Both the position numbers and the translations under genes were made by a program. Below are positions 40,088 to 56,271 of a stretch of 64,000 bases of DNA, in pieces. The number at the start of each line of letters is the position of its first letter. Positions within the stretch are counted from its first letter, which is position 1. The notes beneath the pieces are model-generated. The model did not search any database, was not told the DNA's origin, and saw only the letters and a program-made list of their open reading frames with translations. This DNA comes from Yarrowia lipolytica (taxonomy: Eukaryota; Ascomycota; Dipodascomycetes; Dipodascales), in NCBI RefSeq assembly GCF_001761485.1, contig NC_090771.1, positions 2,232,001 through 2,296,000 on the forward strand, read 5' to 3'.

Positions 40088-42707
40088 GACTATGGTAGCT
40101 GTAGTAGCGTATTGTTGTGGTGTATCGTATCGGTTAAGGGGTGTCGTGGATAAGAATGCACTGTGGGGAAGAGTTGTTTAATGAAGTGCATGTAATCAGC
40201 TGATGGAGTTGAAAAAGGCAAAAGACATTGTGAGTAACAGTGTTTGTTCTGGGTACCAATGTGTATCTAAGAGAGATTGTTGGTTTGGTCCCCAGATTCC
40301 AACCCAGCTAGACCTTTCACCAACAACTTACCAAAGTATTAGACAGCCGACCCAATCGTTACCGATAGCTCGCTATTGCTGCGTTTAGCGCTCTTATCGC
40401 TTTTACCTTCGAGGCGTATCGGAACTTAATATGCGTGGGGGTAGCAGTAGGAAGCTCGACTGGTATGTGTATTGGTATACTGTTTCTACTGTAGTGATAT
40501 TTGAAGATGATGGTTTGTACCAATTCAATTGCAAATACAAGATACTTCAGTCGTTGCACAATTTCGGGATCTGTAATGACCATATCAGTACATACAAGTA
40601 TGTACATACCAAGAGTCAAACCTACAAAGATGTGTGAGAATGTGAGTACCAGTGCTGTAGTCATGAGTGCTCTTATAAGTACTCAATTCTTATGTTAAGG
40701 GGTTGCTAGTGACTACGATAGCCTACTCACACTCTTCAAGTGAGCGATTTCGACTTCAAATTGACTCGGACTCAGCAAGTCACGCTGTTCATAACAGGGC
40801 GAAGTTTCGTTCATGGTGCTCAAGAGCGCGAGAGTTCTTGCGGTTTGAGACGATAGTTTCGTGCTGTATAACACCCAATCCCACTTGTTTTAGCTTGTTG
40901 ATTCTGAAAACAACTGGTTAGTCGTCTTCAAGAGTCGCGACGTCTTTAGCGTCTGGACGAATTCGGAATCCGCGTACTTATTTGATTAGAACATTGAGCC
41001 TTGAGTTGGTAATCTTCTACAAGATGAGGTGTTTGCATTCGCCGTAAGCTCGGAAAAGCACTTCTTCAGCCCTGCTGGTCTCCATTAGCTGCTTCTACGG
41101 TACTGTTACTTGTATAACTGCATTCACCTCCATCCCTTGAACCTAACACGCTTGCTTGTCATCAGACCCGAGAGTATAATCTATTAGTAGAGCAGAGTGG
41201 TGTGCTATCGTGTGCTATAACTGCTTTATTCAAGCTGTGTTAGGGGTTGTATGTGGGCTTGCTTTTGAAAGTACAAGTAATGCTTGTGCGTACCAACACT
41301 GCTGTCAGAAAGAACTAGAGAGAAGAGAAGCTGCTCTTTCAAGTTCCGTCGGTGCGGGTGCCGTATGTACTCTACTTGTACTAGAACAGGCATTCACAAA
41401 GAGCTGTTTGTATGGAATGGCTATCATATATCAAATATATATCGTACAGAATGTGCTTGTACTCCTTCTACATAAAATGTACTTGTACTGATTCTGCTGG
41501 TTAAACGGACGGTGTATGCCGAACCGACCAATCCATAATTCAACAGCTGTATTTTATGAGAAGAAAGACAATCCAGACGGCCCCATTACAAGTACTTGTA
41601 CTCGTAACAAGACAGTCCTCCCCATACCATCTTTTATATGCCACATGCCCCGCCTTGGTTTCTCTGTTAGCTCCACTAACAGATTTCATGTGCCTGGCCT
41701 TCATGGGCCATCTGGAGTGAGTTGACAGCAGTCAAGTTCCATATCATAATGTCTAACCATAGAGCATATTTAGCCTGAGAGTCCATCGCATTATAGCTCA
41801 AACCTGCTCTGCAATACTGAGTCAGCTCTTCCCCTATTAATCAAATCTAATGAGGATAAGGCTCGAAGCTCGGATCCTATTTTTACGATCATCATCAGAG
41901 TTTGAAAAGACAGGTTTCAAATCCACATTAGTCAAGCACAAGTGGGTCACGGTGCCGCATCCATGCTGGATTGCACCATAGCGCAGTTTCCATACATGGA
42001 AGAGTGACACAGTGGCGGTGGCGATCGGGTGCATCAAAACAAGGTGAAACGCCGTTTTTTGCCGTGGATAGACATAAGCAGGCTACCTGAGTATATGTGG
42101 TGTTGAGACAGATACACTTCGGCAATTTTTTTTTTTTTTCACCCTTCTCATTTTCGTTTTCATTCCCCATGCACATTTTGCAATTTCCATTTTCACTGTT
42201 TTGACAACGTTGCAGTCAAAGCTAAAGAGTCAGAGAGACAAACAGATACATAGCAGAGATAAATGCAACGTTGGGGTGGTATCGAGCGGAAAACTTCGCA
42301 GAATAAAATCCTGGAGTTGTTTCACGTTTACAAAGGGTAATATATTGACCAAGTGGTCACCTTACTGCTCTGCTCGCCATTATCCCTTATTCTATGCTCC
42401 ATATTTTAGGATGCATCTCTCGAGGTAAACGCACTCAAGTTTTTCCCTCTCACCTCAGCTGTAGAAGCATAGTGGCTACAATACGGGAGGGTCCCTGACA
42501 GCGTTATATATAGACAAAGTGCTCCCTTTGAAAACACAAACCGACAGCCTATATCACTCACACAACACACACGAGTACGTGCCTTTTACAGCCACGCCTC
42601 CCCCGTTCAAGCGCTCAAATCCACCCTTCTCTTACTCGCACACAATAAACAAACGCACCGTACACGCACTACAAGTATCTACAGTACATCCGCTCCCAAC
42701 TCGTTCC
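40088..42707. other. Intergenic, 2.6 kb, no gene supported
   Basis: Upstream of MTQ1 and of the kinase. Contains a perfect TACAAGTACTTGTA palindrome (41587-41600) and a T-run near 42127. A TATATATA-like box lies at 42504-42511, about 200 bp before the kinase ATG, with a CA/CT-rich leader between. A 101-codon minus-strand frame (40359-40664) has hydrophobic stretches but no other support. Confidence 0.55.
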
Positions 42708-44669
42708 ATGACAACCACCGTGCAAACCACCACCAACACCCTCATCATGGACCGGTGTTGCACGTCGGCCGCAACCGTGTCGGTGCCCTCGATAGTCGTC
42801 GACAAGGGCCACAGACGAGTTTCCTCTTTGGAGGTCGCAAACGGTGCAAGTGCAGCCACCATAACAAAAACATCAGAAAATACCGACAAACAGACACAGA
42901 AACCGCCGTCGCCAACCTCAGGTAACTCGCTGGCGCCACCAACCAAACGCATGGCCCGTCCCCCGCTTAAGCGGGTCCATTCGTCCCCCTCGGACGTGGT
43001 CAGATCACCCTCGAGACACCACATGCGTCTTATTTCCACCACCCCCAAACTCATCAAGGAGACCCTGGACGCGTCCTACCATGAAGATGAGACCGGAAAG
43101 ACGCTCAACAACTACCTGATTCAGGAAGAAATCGGAGCTGGCGCGTTTGGAACGGTATACAGAGTGGTCGATACTACGACCCAGGAGAAGTTCGCCATGA
43201 AGTCATACTCCAAGGCCCGTCTACGAAAAATGAACCAAACGGAATGGATGCAGCTGCGTCGAAAACTCATGCGAACCAAAGACCCCGTGGAGCAGAACAA
43301 AATCAAGGAAGCTCTGGAGTCCTTCACTTCCAACCCCCTCAACCTCATTCGACGAGAAATCGCCATTCTCAAAAAACTCGACCACCCCAACATTGTCAAC
43401 CTCGTCGAAGTGCTTGACGACCCCCACGGAGACTCTCTCTACATGGTGATGGACTGGTGCCACGGCGTTCTCATGCATTCAGAGGAAACGGATGGAAGCA
43501 AAAACCCCAAATATACGGAGGAGCAGTGTCGACTGTACTTCCGAGACATGATTCTGGGTATCGAATTTCTGCACTCGCAAGGAGTCATTCATCGGGACAT
43601 TAAGGCTGACAACATGCTGCTGAGTGAAGACGACATTCTGAAGATTGCGGATTTTGGAGTCTCAGAAATGTTTGAGAGTGAAAACGATACAGTTCTAAGG
43701 AAGGCCGGTAGCCCATCGTACATGGCTCCCGAACTCGCTCTCATCACCTCTCCTCATTGTCTCGAGCGAGCATCCCAGGTAGGAGTTACCTTGGGCTCCG
43801 CAGTGAGTGGCCGTGCCGCAGACATTTGGTCAATGGGCGTGACTCTGTACTTCATGCTCTACGGAAAACTTCCCTTTGCATCCGAGTCCATTTCTGACCT
43901 CTGTGAGCAAATCATCTTCAACGAAGCCCCTCTACCCGAGGGAACTTCTGAGGAGCTTGTTGACTTGTTCCAGGGTCTCTTGGCCAAGAACCCGGCCGAG
44001 AGAATGACCATGGCCGAGCTTCGAGAGCACGAGTGGGTCAACACATTTGGAGATGACCCTCTCGTTGAAAAAGAAGAGAATATTGGAGACGGAATTCCTG
44101 CTGTGACCAAGCAGGATCTGGCAGAGGCGTTTGAGCGAATTGCGGCCGACAGCGCAAACGAGGGCGTGGACCATTCATCCGCTTTCTCAAAGCTCAAGCG
44201 TATCTACGGATGGAGAGGAACAGGCGAGGATGACGACGTCCTTTCATCATTCTCCACCTCTACAGCTGATACTCCATCAGAGCCCAACGTGACTGTTCCT
44301 CAGAGCATGGCATCTTCGTTGGAGTCGTCTCTGAAGAAGACACGCAACCTCCCTTCGTCCATGAAGACTACTACGGACGAGAAGTTTGCCCTCCACAAAC
44401 TCAACATGGCGCTCGATGAAATTGTGCAGGAACAACGGAAACGAGACGTCAAGAAAATCGAAGGTCCTCCACCCCAACTCAAGATCAAGGATCAAGAAGA
44501 GCCCAAGATTGCTTCCATGAGCAGCCACATCACTGCCGAGCCCGAGAGTGATACCAGTGAGAAGTTGGAGAGACGACCCTCTCGAACTAGAGTCAGAAAG
44601 ATTTTGGGTCTCGAGGCAATGACTGCCGTTCGATCGAGATCGCTAGATACTGACGACCGCATTTGTTAG
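42708..44669 (+). CDS. SAK1: SNF1-activating-type protein kinase (CaMKK/Sak1/Ssp1 family)
   Basis: 653 residues. Thr/Ser-rich N-terminus to about 120, kinase domain at about 130-415, long disordered C-terminus. Motifs: EIGAGAFGTVYRVVD (Gly loop), FAMKSYSKARLRKMN with the ATP Lys, VIHRDIKADNMLL, IADFGVSEMF, and KAGSPSYMAPE in the activation loop. The insert between the VAIK-like strand and helix C (QLRRKL...ALESFTSNPLNLIRREIAILKKL) is a hallmark of the CaMKK/Sak1/Tos3/Elm1/Ssp1 group. These kinases phosphorylate the Snf1/AMPK activation loop. Which paralogue it is cannot be fixed here. The first ATG in the frame is at 42708; upstream codons stay open but without ATG. Confidence 0.75.
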   Translation: MTTTVQTTTNTLIMDRCCTSAATVSVPSIVVDKGHRRVSSLEVANGASAATITKTSENTDKQTQKPPSPTSGNSLAPPTKRMARPPLKRVHSSPSDVVRSPSRHHMRLISTTPKLIKETLDASYHEDETGKTLNNYLIQEEIGAGAFGTVYRVVDTTTQEKFAMKSYSKARLRKMNQTEWMQLRRKLMRTKDPVEQNKIKEALESFTSNPLNLIRREIAILKKLDHPNIVNLVEVLDDPHGDSLYMVMDWCHGVLMHSEETDGSKNPKYTEEQCRLYFRDMILGIEFLHSQGVIHRDIKADNMLLSEDDILKIADFGVSEMFESENDTVLRKAGSPSYMAPELALITSPHCLERASQVGVTLGSAVSGRAADIWSMGVTLYFMLYGKLPFASESISDLCEQIIFNEAPLPEGTSEELVDLFQGLLAKNPAERMTMAELREHEWVNTFGDDPLVEKEENIGDGIPAVTKQDLAEAFERIAADSANEGVDHSSAFSKLKRIYGWRGTGEDDDVLSSFSTSTADTPSEPNVTVPQSMASSLESSLKKTRNLPSSMKTTTDEKFALHKLNMALDEIVQEQRKRDVKKIEGPPPQLKIKDQEEPKIASMSSHITAEPESDTSEKLERRPSRTRVRKILGLEAMTAVRSRSLDTDDRIC

Positions 44670-44800
44670 AAGGTAGATGATAGAGCATACTAACGTATTA
44701 TTTATTGCATTTTAGTGTATGGTACAGCTTCGAGGAATTGTCGTGCGCAACAATATATCAAAAACAAGTGTTAAAAAACATCATCTCTTATTCATGAAAA

Positions 44801-44920
44801 AGATTACAGCACCCAGGATTCTCGTATGGTCTCCCACTACAATACTAACTAGGCTCTCTGGTGCTTGACTATGGCTGATCGGACGGGAAGCCGTATTTTC
44901 ACCAGGATATGGCCGTAACC
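44801..44920 (-). rRNA. 5S ribosomal RNA
   Basis: 120 nt, starting GGTTACGGCCATATCC on the minus strand. The body has CTTCCCGTCCGATCAG, AGTCAAGCACCAGAGAGCC and TAGTGGGAGACCATACGAG, and it ends GGTGCTGTAATCT followed by a T-run terminator (44797-44801). The ends pair. It lies four bases after the tRNA-Asp gene on the same strand, so it is probably transcribed as a tRNA-5S dicistron, the arrangement described for Yarrowia. That lets the tRNA promoter drive 5S without TFIIIA. Confidence 0.93.
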
Positions 44921-44924
44921 AAAC

Positions 44925-45012
44925 CTCCGCAACGGAGAATTGAACTCCGGTCCCCCGCGTGCTGAACAGAGGTTCTGACAGGCGGAAATTCTAGCCACTA
45001 AACTATTGCGGA
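44925..45012 (-). tRNA. tRNA-Asp(GTC) with a 16-nt intron
   Basis: 88 nt. Acceptor arms TCCGCAA / TTGCGGA pair fully, and the discriminator is G as in tRNA-Asp. The D arm (GTTTAGTGGCTAGAAT) resembles yeast tRNA-Asp. T arm: CGGAG-TTCAATT-CTCCG. The anticodon loop CTGTCAC (anticodon GTC) forms only when 16 nt (44960-44975) after position 37 are removed; the stem TCCGC/GCGGG then pairs. The same-strand 5S gene follows after 4 nt. Confidence 0.88.
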
Positions 45013-45566
45013 TTTTAGTTTGAACCTTATGTAAATTAAAAAATAGTGACATACAAATCACGTGATTAAATAAACTTTAAAACCTAGAAACAAAGAATTC
45101 CATTGTCATGCTGTAATTAAAATGAGTATTTTAACCCCCACTCTCTGTCAAATTGCTCTAACATGTTACGTGTGGGTACGGTGTAATTATTTCTGTGCTG
45201 GCGATGACCATTCTTGTAGTTGCAATTTGCAATTACGTGCGATCAAAAATCTCAAAAAATCGACACAATACGATCGGCTGATTAATCACTTGATTCTTAC
45301 ATCAAGACCGATATGACCACTACTTGTAGTAGCGACCACAAGAACTACAAGTACTTGTACAAGTAATACCTTTTTACTTGTACTTACTCGTGATTAGTTG
45401 CACAAGTTCGTACGTACAAGCACGACGATTACAATGTCATGGAAATGGTACAATTCATTACATACACTCTTGAATATCGTTACAGGGAGCGGAATAAGGC
45501 TACAAGTAGACAGCTTTCTCGCCCATATAGGTGACCCAAAACAGCTCACAAGTCCTCTAAAAACGC
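45013..45566. other. Intergenic upstream of tRNA-Asp, motif-dense
   Basis: A perfect ATCACGTGAT palindrome at 45057-45066, 45 bp upstream of the tRNA. CTACAAGTACTTGTACAAGTA at 45345-45365 and more copies to 45390. No gene seen. Confidence 0.6.
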
Positions 45567-47545
45567 TCAGATGGACATGAGAGATCCGATAAAGGTCAGG
45601 ATCAGTCGAGATCGGACCTCGACGATATCCTCGGGAACCAGCCAGATCAGTGCGCCCAACTTTCGGGCGATAGAGATTGCCAGCTTGGCGTTGAGGTACT
45701 GATCCTCAGGAGTGTCACCGGGCGTAACGAGGTCGTAGTCAACGTAACCAGGCTTGAGACCATTGAGCACGTCCAGCAGGAAGTGACCATTGGCCAACGA
45801 CGAGTCCTTAAAGGATCGCACGGTAGAGCTCTTGCCACCCTTCTGGACCTGGCCCTGGGCCCACTTGAGCATGTCCGAATCGGACACTTCCTTTCCGCCC
45901 TGCGACAAACTTGCCAGAGTCAGCACAATGTTTCGTCGCATCAGCTGCCACACCAGACCCAGGGTCAGAGTCTTCTGGCCCTCCGTAATGTCGTTTCCTT
46001 CGATTCCAACCAGTGAGAACTTGTTGGCTTTTCCAATCTCCACGGCGTAGTTGGTGTTCTCCACGGCCTTGAAGGTCATGAGCTCATTTCCGTTAGCAGG
46101 ACGCTTGTTAACAAACTTCCAGTTGACAGATCCGGGAATAACCTTGTCGTACGCCTGCAGCAGCACGTTTCCGTCCTTGAGGTCCTCGAACAGCGAGACG
46201 ACGGGGGGATCCACATCGAGTGAATTAAGCCACAAGGTGAAGACTCGAGCCTCTCGCTCGCCCTCGGCGTCAAAGTCTTCGATATCCACCTTCTCGTTCT
46301 CCTCCAGGGGGTCCAGACCGGGCCAGGTGTTGAACAGATGGGCAACAAAGGCCAGGTTAAGCTTGGGGTTTCCAGAAACCAGTGCGGAGGGAGACAGGTA
46401 CTTTCTGCACCCAATCTTGTCGGCGTTGGTGAGAATCTCCTCGGCTCGCTGGAGCAGATCCTGGGTCTGAAGAGGAGCTCGAGAGCACTCTTCGGGTTTC
46501 AACTGGTTCATGAGAATTGTGTAGTTCTCACCGTCACAAACGTCCTTGGAGAAGTTGTTGACCCGTCGGTTCCAGCCAGCAGCCTTGAGGTGGTAGTTGA
46601 ACCATCGCAGCAGGATCTGCTCCGGGGGAAGACGCAGGAACTGCTCGAGAGTCTCGTCGTCCTCCAGCAGTCGGTAAAGCTCGGGATGGTGCTTGATATC
46701 GATCTTGGACAGCAGACCTCGTCGGATAATCTGCCAGATGAGACCTAGAATCAGATGCTCCTTACCGTCGATGATGTCCTCAGCTCGCACGTTGACAACC
46801 ACACAACCAATGGCCTTGGCGGAGTTGATGACAATGTTGGCGTTCTCAGTCATGGTGAACTTGTTGAGGGCTTTCTTTCGGGGGAAGTTGAGAACTCGAG
46901 TATCGATGGTGTCGGGTACAGAGTCGTTGATCAGCTTGGACAGCACAAGACCGTCTCGACACTCATCAAACACCTGGAATGTGTCTGTGGGAAAGGGTAG
47001 TCGGTCGCCAATGTCTGCGTCACCACTCAACACCGAGTTGATGTGACGGGTGAACTCTTCTCGCTCCTCCTGGTTGATGGTGTGTTGGGTACCAGAGGCA
47101 GTTCCTCCAACCACAATTCGGCTGGTGTTGGCTCGTCCAGGCGAAGCAGGGGCCTGTCGCACACTAGGATTGGATCCCTTACCTTCCTTAATCTTGGCCA
47201 GCAGCTCCACGTAGTCATCCATCTCCACTCGACCCGACGAGTCCACGATGTTCTCTCGAACAGCTTCTCGGATTTCGTCGTAGGTGGCTCGTCCAGAGGC
47301 GGCCACAGCCTTGATCACCTCATTCTTGTCAATGTATCCCTTCTCATCGACATCCAGTTGCCTGTGTTAGTCACTTTTCCATCCATCATTGATATTTCGC
47401 ATGTTGCGGCTTTATACTCACTGGAAAGAGTCGCAAAGACCAAAAATGTCCTCCTGGGTGAGAACTGGGAATTTTTTCTGGGTTAGTAGGAGGTCAATGG
47501 GTATAGGATCCGTCGTGTACTCACCTGTAACTTGATGGCGTTCAT
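45567..47545 (-). CDS. SAC6: Fimbrin, actin-bundling protein, two introns
   Basis: Exons 47525-47545, 47422-47477 and 45567-47361 give 623 residues (yeast Sac6 642). Introns are 47 and 60 nt, GTGAGT to CTAACCCAG and CTAACACAG. The N-terminus (MNAIKLQ, then KKFPVLTQEDIFGLCDSFQQ) opens the calmodulin-like EF-hand pair, with one loop around LDVDEKGYID. Four calponin-homology domains follow as two actin-binding units, from about residue 110 to the end (for example ALNKFTMTENANIVINSAKA and LGLIWQIIRRGLL). Fimbrin crosslinks actin filaments in patches and cables. ARC40 at 27 kb is another actin-patch gene. Confidence 0.95.
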
Positions 47546-49039
47546 GTTGCAAAGATGTTCTTTTTGCGCACAATAACTCGTACCGATGTACCAGGTATTA
47601 AACTGTAGTATAAGAACGTCTCTGGTTTCGGAGATACCACAGTGGGCATATGCAACTGCATCAACTCTAGTGAAGTGGCAAAGGCTAATTTGGGGGCTGG
47701 TTGGGGGTTACCCGGCCAGGGAATAGAACAATGTAGGTGGTCATATGGGGCGGAGGCAGTGTAGAGGGCTGTGCACCAGTTGCGGTGGCGGATTTATTTT
47801 TAGAAATCTGCTGTGGAGTAAGCGTGTCATGTGACCTATTCATACTGGTGACGTGACAACCGAGTCTCTACAAGTACACGACAAATCATTTTCTTAGTGG
47901 CCCCTCTCATAATTTTGATTTTGATTTTGATTCGCAACATTCTGGCTTTTAGGGTCAGAAGATTGAGCGGGGCAACTTTTGTTAAAGGTAATACCCCTCA
48001 GATTAAGAGCTAGACGATTAAGACAGAGATAGCAGAGAATTGTATCAGTGGGAGGCAGTGAACAAAATCTCAGCTGGTTTGAAACAGCGAAATATTGTTT
48101 TTCGAAGGAGATTTTCCTATATATCGCCAAAACCTTATATCCGGATGGAGTTACTTGTATCCGCCATTTAGCCGGAGTGGCAAGGCGGTGGGGCGCTCAA
48201 AAGTAGGTAGTATTGAAACCAAAGTCGATCGAGTATGCAGATAGAGTATCGAGATTGCCTTCAGTATGTCTTATTTTCCTAGGCAATTGTCAATGGGCAC
48301 AATAGAACGTCTGACGCGAATGCGACATGACGTATATAAATGAGGTTATACGAGCAGCCACAAGAAAGATCGCTTATATGTACTATAGTGCAACACTGAT
48401 GGCAGGGTCATCAGGTGGAGGGTGGGTTTGGCAAAATATATTGATTGAGGTAAGATGGTCACGTGAGTGTGGTTTACAGATGTGTAGGTGCGAATGAGAG
48501 ATGGGCCTGACTGGTTGTATACTGACAAGATACACATATATGTTCAATTACTGTATGGTGCGCAACGATATGTCAATACACAAGTTTCACTGACACTGGC
48601 AAGTCCGCAGATGACGAGACTGGTATGGCTGTCGTACTGTAGTCATAGATGGCCACCTGTTAAGTATGTACAGTGGCCAATTGCTGAGTTAAAGGACTGT
48701 AGCCACCTTGTTCTACTTGAAGTAAAGGACAGTATGATACTTGCAGAGTAGTCATGACCTCTAAAAACAATTCACTGTGGAAATACCTAATCACGCGTAG
48801 CTTCCACTTGTATGACAGTTGTCATCATTGTCCATTGTCCAATGTGTTAATTTCGGTGTTACCAAGTTTTGTATAGACTGAAATGTAAGCGATGGCTACA
48901 CTGGGATACTCTCTCAAGCTTCGACACCTTCACTGTCTCGAAGCAAGTCATGCTCAGATTAAGGCAGCTGACAGTCTCCAACCAGCAGTCTATTAAGCTA
49001 GCTCCACTGCCTCATCAACTTTTACTCCATTCAATTGGC
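47546..49039. other. Intergenic, 1.5 kb, no gene seen
   Basis: SAC6 upstream region and ERG27 downstream region. TCACGTGA at 48459-48466. Minor inverted repeats only. Confidence 0.6.
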
Positions 49040-50071
49040 TTAGTTAATCTGATCCTTCAACTTCTCTCTCCACTCTCCCACACCCTTATCAATGTATGCT
49101 CCGACTTCTTCGCTTCCCTCATATTGCAGCTTTGTAGCGTCCATCATCTCCGTACCCCATCTTCCTGTTCTCGAGCCCAAACGATACTCTCGCTTAAGAG
49201 CTGAAGGGTCCTCGCTCAAGGTCACCCACACAGGCACGTTGGCTCCCTTATAAGGGTCAATGTTCATGGTGGTCAGTCCAATGAGCCGGGCAAAGTAGAA
49301 CATGAGATACATGCCGAAGGCAGAGAAGATGTTGAGGTACTCGGAGGCCGAGGAGGAGGTGAAGATACCGGGGTCGGTCAGGTACGAGTAGATACCATGC
49401 TCCTCTTCCAGTTTCGGCGAGTAGTAGTTGTGGGCCACGTCAATAAGACGCTTCGAGCCCTTGTATGGCTCCTTGTTGTGAATCAGCTCAATGTCTTCCA
49501 GATCCACGTACTTTTCAGAAGACGTGATGGAACTGATCCAGATGACCTTTCCGCCGTTCTTGAGCTGCTCGGTGAGCTCCAGCACCATGTACCATGGTCC
49601 AAACACGTTGGATTGGTACGCAGAGCCCATACCGTCGTCGGACTTGACTCCCACAGCCTGGATCATGCAACTGGGATTCTCGATTTCGCTCTTGAATTGC
49701 GTGGTGAATCGCCACATGGCCAGAGGCCAGTTGATTCCAATGTAGTTGGCTGCGTTGGAGTTGAAGATGAGAGTGTCGATTCGAGAGAACCGCAGCTTGA
49801 GCTCCACCAGAGCGCCGTTGATAGACGTCATGTCTGCCAGATCAAACAGAAGGTAGTCAAAGTCGACCTCGGGACCGACCTCCTTGGCTACGGCATGTGC
49901 CTTGAGGGTCTTGATGGCGACACGGACGTTTCGAAGGGTTCGCGAAGTGACCACAATAGTGAGATGGGCGTCTTCTTTTTTCTCGTCGATCAGACGCTTA
50001 CCAATAGCAATGCCAAGGTTGGATGACGCGCCTGTGATCACAACCGTCTGCGTTTTTCTGTTGTGGATCAT
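49040..50071 (-). CDS. ERG27: 3-keto sterol reductase
   Basis: 343 residues (yeast 347). Short-chain dehydrogenase: TVVITGASSNLGIAIGKRL is the NADPH-binding glycine motif, LIFNSNAANYIGINWP replaces the usual NNAG, and PYKGSKRLIDV gives the catalytic YxxxK. The C-terminal half (GIYSYLTDPGIFTSSSASEY) is typical of Erg27. It reduces the C3 ketone during C4 demethylation of sterols, in an ER complex with Erg25, Erg26 and Erg28. It is tandem with ARG5,6, about 690 bp apart. Confidence 0.94.
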   Translation of the reverse strand: MIHNRKTQTVVITGASSNLGIAIGKRLIDEKKEDAHLTIVVTSRTLRNVRVAIKTLKAHAVAKEVGPEVDFDYLLFDLADMTSINGALVELKLRFSRIDTLIFNSNAANYIGINWPLAMWRFTTQFKSEIENPSCMIQAVGVKSDDGMGSAYQSNVFGPWYMVLELTEQLKNGGKVIWISSITSSEKYVDLEDIELIHNKEPYKGSKRLIDVAHNYYSPKLEEEHGIYSYLTDPGIFTSSSASEYLNIFSAFGMYLMFYFARLIGLTTMNIDPYKGANVPVWVTLSEDPSALKREYRLGSRTGRWGTEMMDATKLQYEGSEEVGAYIDKGVGEWREKLKDQIN

Positions 50072-50758
50072 GGCTTGTAAGTTACGTCGTGTTGTGCACA
50101 GGAAAGTCGGTTGATATCGTCAGTCTTGACAATGCATGCAGGGGATCTATGGGAATACATTGGAGAGTGATTACTGAACAAGAACCGGTCAGAATTTAAT
50201 GCTGAAAACGTATTTTTCACCAAAATCTCGTTATGATTACAACTACAAGAAAATATATCTGTCAACTAGGGCTCAACACCCCGAATATCGCCCTGTTGAC
50301 GATCGCTTACATCTGCAGACATCTGGTTAGAGTTACACTATAGTGTACGATGCATACGAACAATGCGACCAGTGCGAGTGATAATAGATGAAGCCGGGAG
50401 TTGAAGATTACAGTATGTAAAGAATTGAAGTCATAAGTTGTTGGTATGAATGAGGAGCACCTTGTTAATATATAATCGCCCATATTGGACTAAGGAGTGT
50501 GATGAAGCTTCACCAAGAGAGAAGGACGAGAGTATTCTACTTGACTAAGGCAAACTGCAAGCCCTACCGCTGATATATATATGTAGCTATAAAAACAAAA
50601 ACAAAAACAAAACTTAACACTCTATAGATATCAACAGCCATTGTATCAGTTTCTGGATATCACAAATATATCTCACGAAGGCATGTCTACACATGTTTAA
50701 CTCAACTTGCTGGTTTCAATCATCTTTTCTTATATGCTTAGGGCTCTGCAGTCCGTGT
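50072..50758. other. Intergenic between ERG27 and ARG5,6
   Basis: 687 bp, upstream of ERG27 and downstream of ARG5,6. Includes an AAAAAC repeat at about 50594-50612. Nothing else seen. Confidence 0.6.

Positions 50759-56271
<5,513 letters not shown>

Noticed and set aside
40359-40664. A 101-aa minus-strand frame with hydrophobic stretches
   Set aside because: It lies in motif-rich intergenic DNA and has no recognised domain or promoter.
41225-41245. Orphan CTAACACAG acceptor on the minus strand
   Set aside because: The downstream frame is short and unlike any protein, and no matching donor is seen.
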